This document shows, one piece after another, positions 7,521-8,741 of a stretch of 8,741 nt of DNA; the stretch's first letter is position 1, and the number at the start of each line of letters is the position of its first letter. The stretch is from Clostridia bacterium (GTDB taxonomy: Bacteria > Bacillota > Clostridia > Christensenellales > Borkfalkiaceae), in contig CAAGAM010000263.1 of the NCBI GenBank assembly GCA_900767815.1, positions 1 through 8,741 on the forward strand. Direction: 5' to 3'. Below the pieces are notes generated by a model that saw nothing but the letters and a program-made list of their open reading frames with translations, made no database searches and was not told where the DNA came from. Both the position numbers and the translations under genes were made by a program.

Positions 7521-7549
7521 TTGACTTTTATATCATTTTTGAGTATAAT
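7521..7549 (+). promoter_or_regulatory. Promoter P2 in invertible segment 2, pointing away from the lipoprotein gene
   Basis: TTGACT at 7521-7526, a 17-nt spacer, and TATAAT at 7544-7549. It is one base short of the SigA consensus, with A/T-rich DNA upstream. Start of transcription would be about 7556, at the edge of site D, so in this orientation the RNA is essentially only the site D hairpin and its T-run. It is the strongest promoter visible in the intergenic region. Confidence 0.78.
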
Positions 7550-7559
7550 TATAATGCAA

Positions 7560-7588
7560 AGGTCGTCTATTACACTAATAGGCGACCT
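7560..7588 (+). repeat. Inverted-repeat site D (putative recombination site, pair C/D)
   Basis: Arms AGGTCGTCTATTA (7560-7572) and TAATAGGCGACCT (7576-7588) around CAC, complementary except for one position that would be a G-U pair in RNA. The centre 7566-7581 is identical to site C on the minus strand. The arms are more GC-rich than those of A to C, consistent with a second role as the stem of the terminator that follows. Confidence 0.82.
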
Positions 7589-7597
7589 GTTTTTTAT
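7560..7597 (+). terminator. Rightward intrinsic terminator formed by site D plus T-run
   Basis: The 13-bp site D stem is followed by TG and six T residues (7590-7595). It acts on plus-strand transcripts, protecting the convergent recombinase gene from antisense RNA made by P2. On the minus strand the same hairpin is followed by only TTTGC, so it is at best a weak terminator for the recombinase message. The tight 3-nt loop may open at the A-T pairs. Confidence 0.65.
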
Positions 7598-8523
7598 AGC
7601 ATTTTTCCAAGCCTATTCATCATTTCCTTCTTATGATCCATCATAGAATGAGCATAACGATTCAGTGTAATCGTAGGATTTTTGTGTCCCAATATTTCAG
7701 AAAGTGTTCTGACATCCATCCCACATTCAATCGCTCGCGTTGCAAACGTATGTCTTAAAGAGTGAAATCCTTTATGCTCGATGTTCAGTTCTTTTAATAG
7801 CAAATCAAAACTACGTTGATACGACCTGATATATAAAGGTTTCCCTTCACTTGAAATTATGTAGTCTGAATCACTTTTTTTCTTATGCTCTCTTAGCAAC
7901 TGAATTATCCGTTTCGGCAAAGGTATTTCACGACGTGAAGAAATTGTTTTAGGCGTATCTTCAATTCTACACAATTTTCCATTTTCGTCTTTTCCGTCGT
8001 GACACGTCTTTGTTATCATAATTGTGCCTTTCGTAAAATCAACGTCGATCCATTTAAGAGAAAGCAATTCACCTATTCTTAACCCTGTATACAAACACAA
8101 AACGACTCCAATCATTTTACTTCTTTTGTCTGTAAGAGCCGCTTGCTCAATTTTCTTTTGCTCCGGCAAGGAAAAGCAAGTTACAAGTTTCTCTCTCGGC
8201 TTAGGTCTTTTTATTCGACCCGCAACATAACTTTTCGTTTCTCCAAGAGTATATGCTAATTTCAGAGAACTTTGAATTACAGTAATAATTCCGTTTACAG
8301 AATTAGCGGATAAACCTTTCCCTGTGAGCAAATTCCCGTTGTTCATCAATTCAGTCACAAACCGTTGTAACTTTAAAGGGGTTATATCATCAAGTTCTTC
8401 ATCACCAAGTTTATCTATAATATGTTGTTCCACAACCTGAGAATACCTTTCGTAAGTCCTTCTTTTTGCCGTCGGTTTAATGTAATTTTTAAGCCATATA
8501 TCCAACCATTGATTATATTTCAT
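7594..8523 (-). CDS. Tyrosine recombinase / site-specific integrase (likely promoter invertase)
   Basis: A 309-residue protein that cuts and rejoins DNA through a phosphotyrosine intermediate. The N-terminal SAM-like core-binding domain spans about residues 1-105 and the catalytic domain about 115-300. The catalytic set is complete: Arg149 (TGLRIGEL), Lys192 (TPKTISSRREIPL), His254 and Arg257 (HSLRHTFATRA), His280 (LGHKNP) and Tyr290 (NRYAHS). It starts directly in the core-binding domain and lacks the extra N-terminal arm-binding domain of many phage and ICE integrases, as is usual for Xer-like proteins and phase-variation invertases. No excisionase, relaxase or phage gene is near. Its 3' end lies 5 bp from site D, so the recombinase and its likely target sites form one cassette. 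The start at 8523 is supported by AAGGAG 6 nt upstream. The role as inverter of the neighbouring promoters is inferred; the family assignment is firm. Confidence 0.95.
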   Translation of the reverse strand: MKYNQWLDIWLKNYIKPTAKRRTYERYSQVVEQHIIDKLGDEELDDITPLKLQRFVTELMNNGNLLTGKGLSANSVNGIITVIQSSLKLAYTLGETKSYVAGRIKRPKPREKLVTCFSLPEQKKIEQAALTDKRSKMIGVVLCLYTGLRIGELLSLKWIDVDFTKGTIMITKTCHDGKDENGKLCRIEDTPKTISSRREIPLPKRIIQLLREHKKKSDSDYIISSEGKPLYIRSYQRSFDLLLKELNIEHKGFHSLRHTFATRAIECGMDVRTLSEILGHKNPTITLNRYAHSMMDHKKEMMNRLGKML

Positions 8524-8529
8524 TACAAT

Positions 8530-8535
8530 CTCCTT
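8530..8535 (-). promoter_or_regulatory. Ribosome binding site of the recombinase
   Basis: AAGGAG on the minus strand, 6 nt before the ATG at 8523. A possible -10 (TATAGT on the minus strand, 8557-8552) lies upstream, but no good -35 accompanies it, so I do not call a promoter. Confidence 0.85.
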
Positions 8536-8569
8536 GAGTTTTTTTATCTTTACTATATTTTACACGACG

Positions 8570-8601
8570 AAAAGAAGCCACACATTTTTCGTGCGGCTTC
8601 T
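8570..8601 (-). terminator. Probable intrinsic terminator of the upstream minus-strand gene
   Basis: Minus-strand AGAAGCCGCAC (8601-8591), a 7-nt loop, and GTGTGGCTTC (8583-8574) form a GC-rich stem of about 10-11 bp with one mismatch, followed by TTTT (8573-8570). It lies 54 nt after the stop at 8656 and before the recombinase gene, suggesting the two genes are transcribed separately. The T-run is short, so termination may be partial. Confidence 0.6.
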
Positions 8602-8655
8602 CGGCATTTCTATATTCAGTTTTTTATATCCGAGTTTTGTTCTTGATTTTTCTAA

Positions 8656-8741
8656 TCAGTCTTTATTTTCGTCGTTATCTTTCTTTGTTTCAAGCGCGGG
8701 CTTGTCGCTTGCATTAAGCGGAGATATTACCTTTCCGCCGA
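8656..8741 (-). CDS. C-terminal end of an unidentified protein (27 codons visible)
   Basis: The minus-strand frame entering from the window edge reads GGKVISPLNASDKPAL and then ETKKDNDENKD before a TGA stop at 8658-8656. The charged, low-complexity tail and the downstream terminator-like hairpin suggest a genuine gene end. The other two minus-strand frames hit stops within a few codons (at about 8729 and 8714). Too little is visible to name the protein. Confidence 0.6.
   Translation of the reverse strand, partial: GGKVISPLNASDKPALETKKDNDENKD

Larger units (their letters stand above)
7403..7588. other. Invertible promoter segment 2 (predicted), bounded by sites C and D
   Basis: Sites C and D are inverted and share the 16-base core TCTATTACACTAATAG. 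They enclose about 130 bp (7430-7559) with no ORF. A near-consensus promoter at 7521-7549 points right, toward the 3' end of the recombinase gene. Inversion would turn it toward the lipoprotein, where it would read leftward through segment 1. No T-run follows site C, site A or the 7330-7362 hairpin in that direction. Function is inferred from architecture. Confidence 0.75.
7106..7593. other. 488-bp non-coding switch region between recombinase and lipoprotein genes
   Basis: No credible ORF in either strand and clearly more AT-rich than the flanking genes. It holds four inverted-repeat sites, two rightward promoters, two rightward terminators and three half-sites. I found no convincing leftward promoter: no TTGACA-like -35 with a good -10 on the minus strand (best is TTGATT at 7317-7322 with a poor TATACA). 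So in this orientation the lipoprotein gene appears to lack a promoter. Confidence 0.75.

Noticed and set aside
7161..7588. Sites A to D as attL/attR of an integrated element excised by the recombinase
   Set aside because: The paired sites are inverted, not direct, the enclosed DNA is only about 110-130 bp with no gene, and no element genes are present. Deletion between direct copies (A-C, B-D) would need mismatched spacers.
7161..7588. Sites A to D as ordinary repressor operators
   Set aside because: Possible in principle because they are palindromic, but it does not explain why the asymmetric centres match only within inverted pairs, nor the adjacent recombinase. Kept only as the main alternative.
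7161..7588. CRISPR-like array because of repeated short palindromes
   Set aside because: Only four imperfect copies, alternating orientation, spacing of unequal length and no cas genes.
8024..8646. Plus-strand frames over the recombinase gene and its upstream region
   Set aside because: 8024-8230 is antisense to the recombinase catalytic domain; 8422-8646 is antisense to its start, crosses a hairpin and has no ribosome binding site or recognisable domain.

Overview
The window looks like chromosomal DNA of a low-GC, monoderm Clostridia-type Firmicute, probably a gut commensal. The clues are an N-terminal lipobox ending in Ala-Ala-Cys, a giant surface protein built from Listeria-Bacteroides (InlB B-type / Flg_new) repeats with a BspA-like leucine-rich repeat, strong AGGAGG-type ribosome binding sites, and AT-rich intergenic DNA with SigA-like promoters. 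This assignment is inferred from composition and domain content only.

Layout, read on the minus strand from right to left. Positions 8741-8656 hold the last 27 codons of an unrecognised gene, followed by a terminator-like hairpin (8601-8570). Positions 8523-7594 encode a 309-residue tyrosine recombinase with all its catalytic residues. Positions 7593-7106 are a 488-bp non-coding region. Positions 7105-1 are one uninterrupted frame of 2368 codons that runs off the window: a giant lipoprotein with a Cys26 lipobox, 18 recognisable InlB B-type repeats, a cadherin-like sandwich, a PPC-like domain, seven ~78-residue Ig/HYR-like repeats, a MucBP-like unit and the start of a BspA-type LRR domain.

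The most interesting part is the 488-bp gap. It holds four near-palindromic sites (A 7161-7189, B 7303-7325, C 7403-7429, D 7560-7588) sharing arms like TCATCTATTA. They form two inverted pairs, and each pair has its own matching centre: A (minus) and B (plus) share 15 identical bases, and C (minus) and D (plus) share 16. Each pair encloses a segment of about 110-130 bp carrying a good SigA-type promoter (TTGCAC-17-TATAAT and TTGACT-17-TATAAT). In the sequenced orientation both promoters point away from the lipoprotein gene, and each is followed at once by a rightward intrinsic terminator.

The simplest reading is a double phase-variation switch: two tandem, separately invertible promoters upstream of a giant surface lipoprotein, flipped by the recombinase encoded next door, both captured in the OFF orientation. 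The symmetry, spacers, promoters and terminators are visible in the sequence. Inversion itself, and that this recombinase performs it, are inference.
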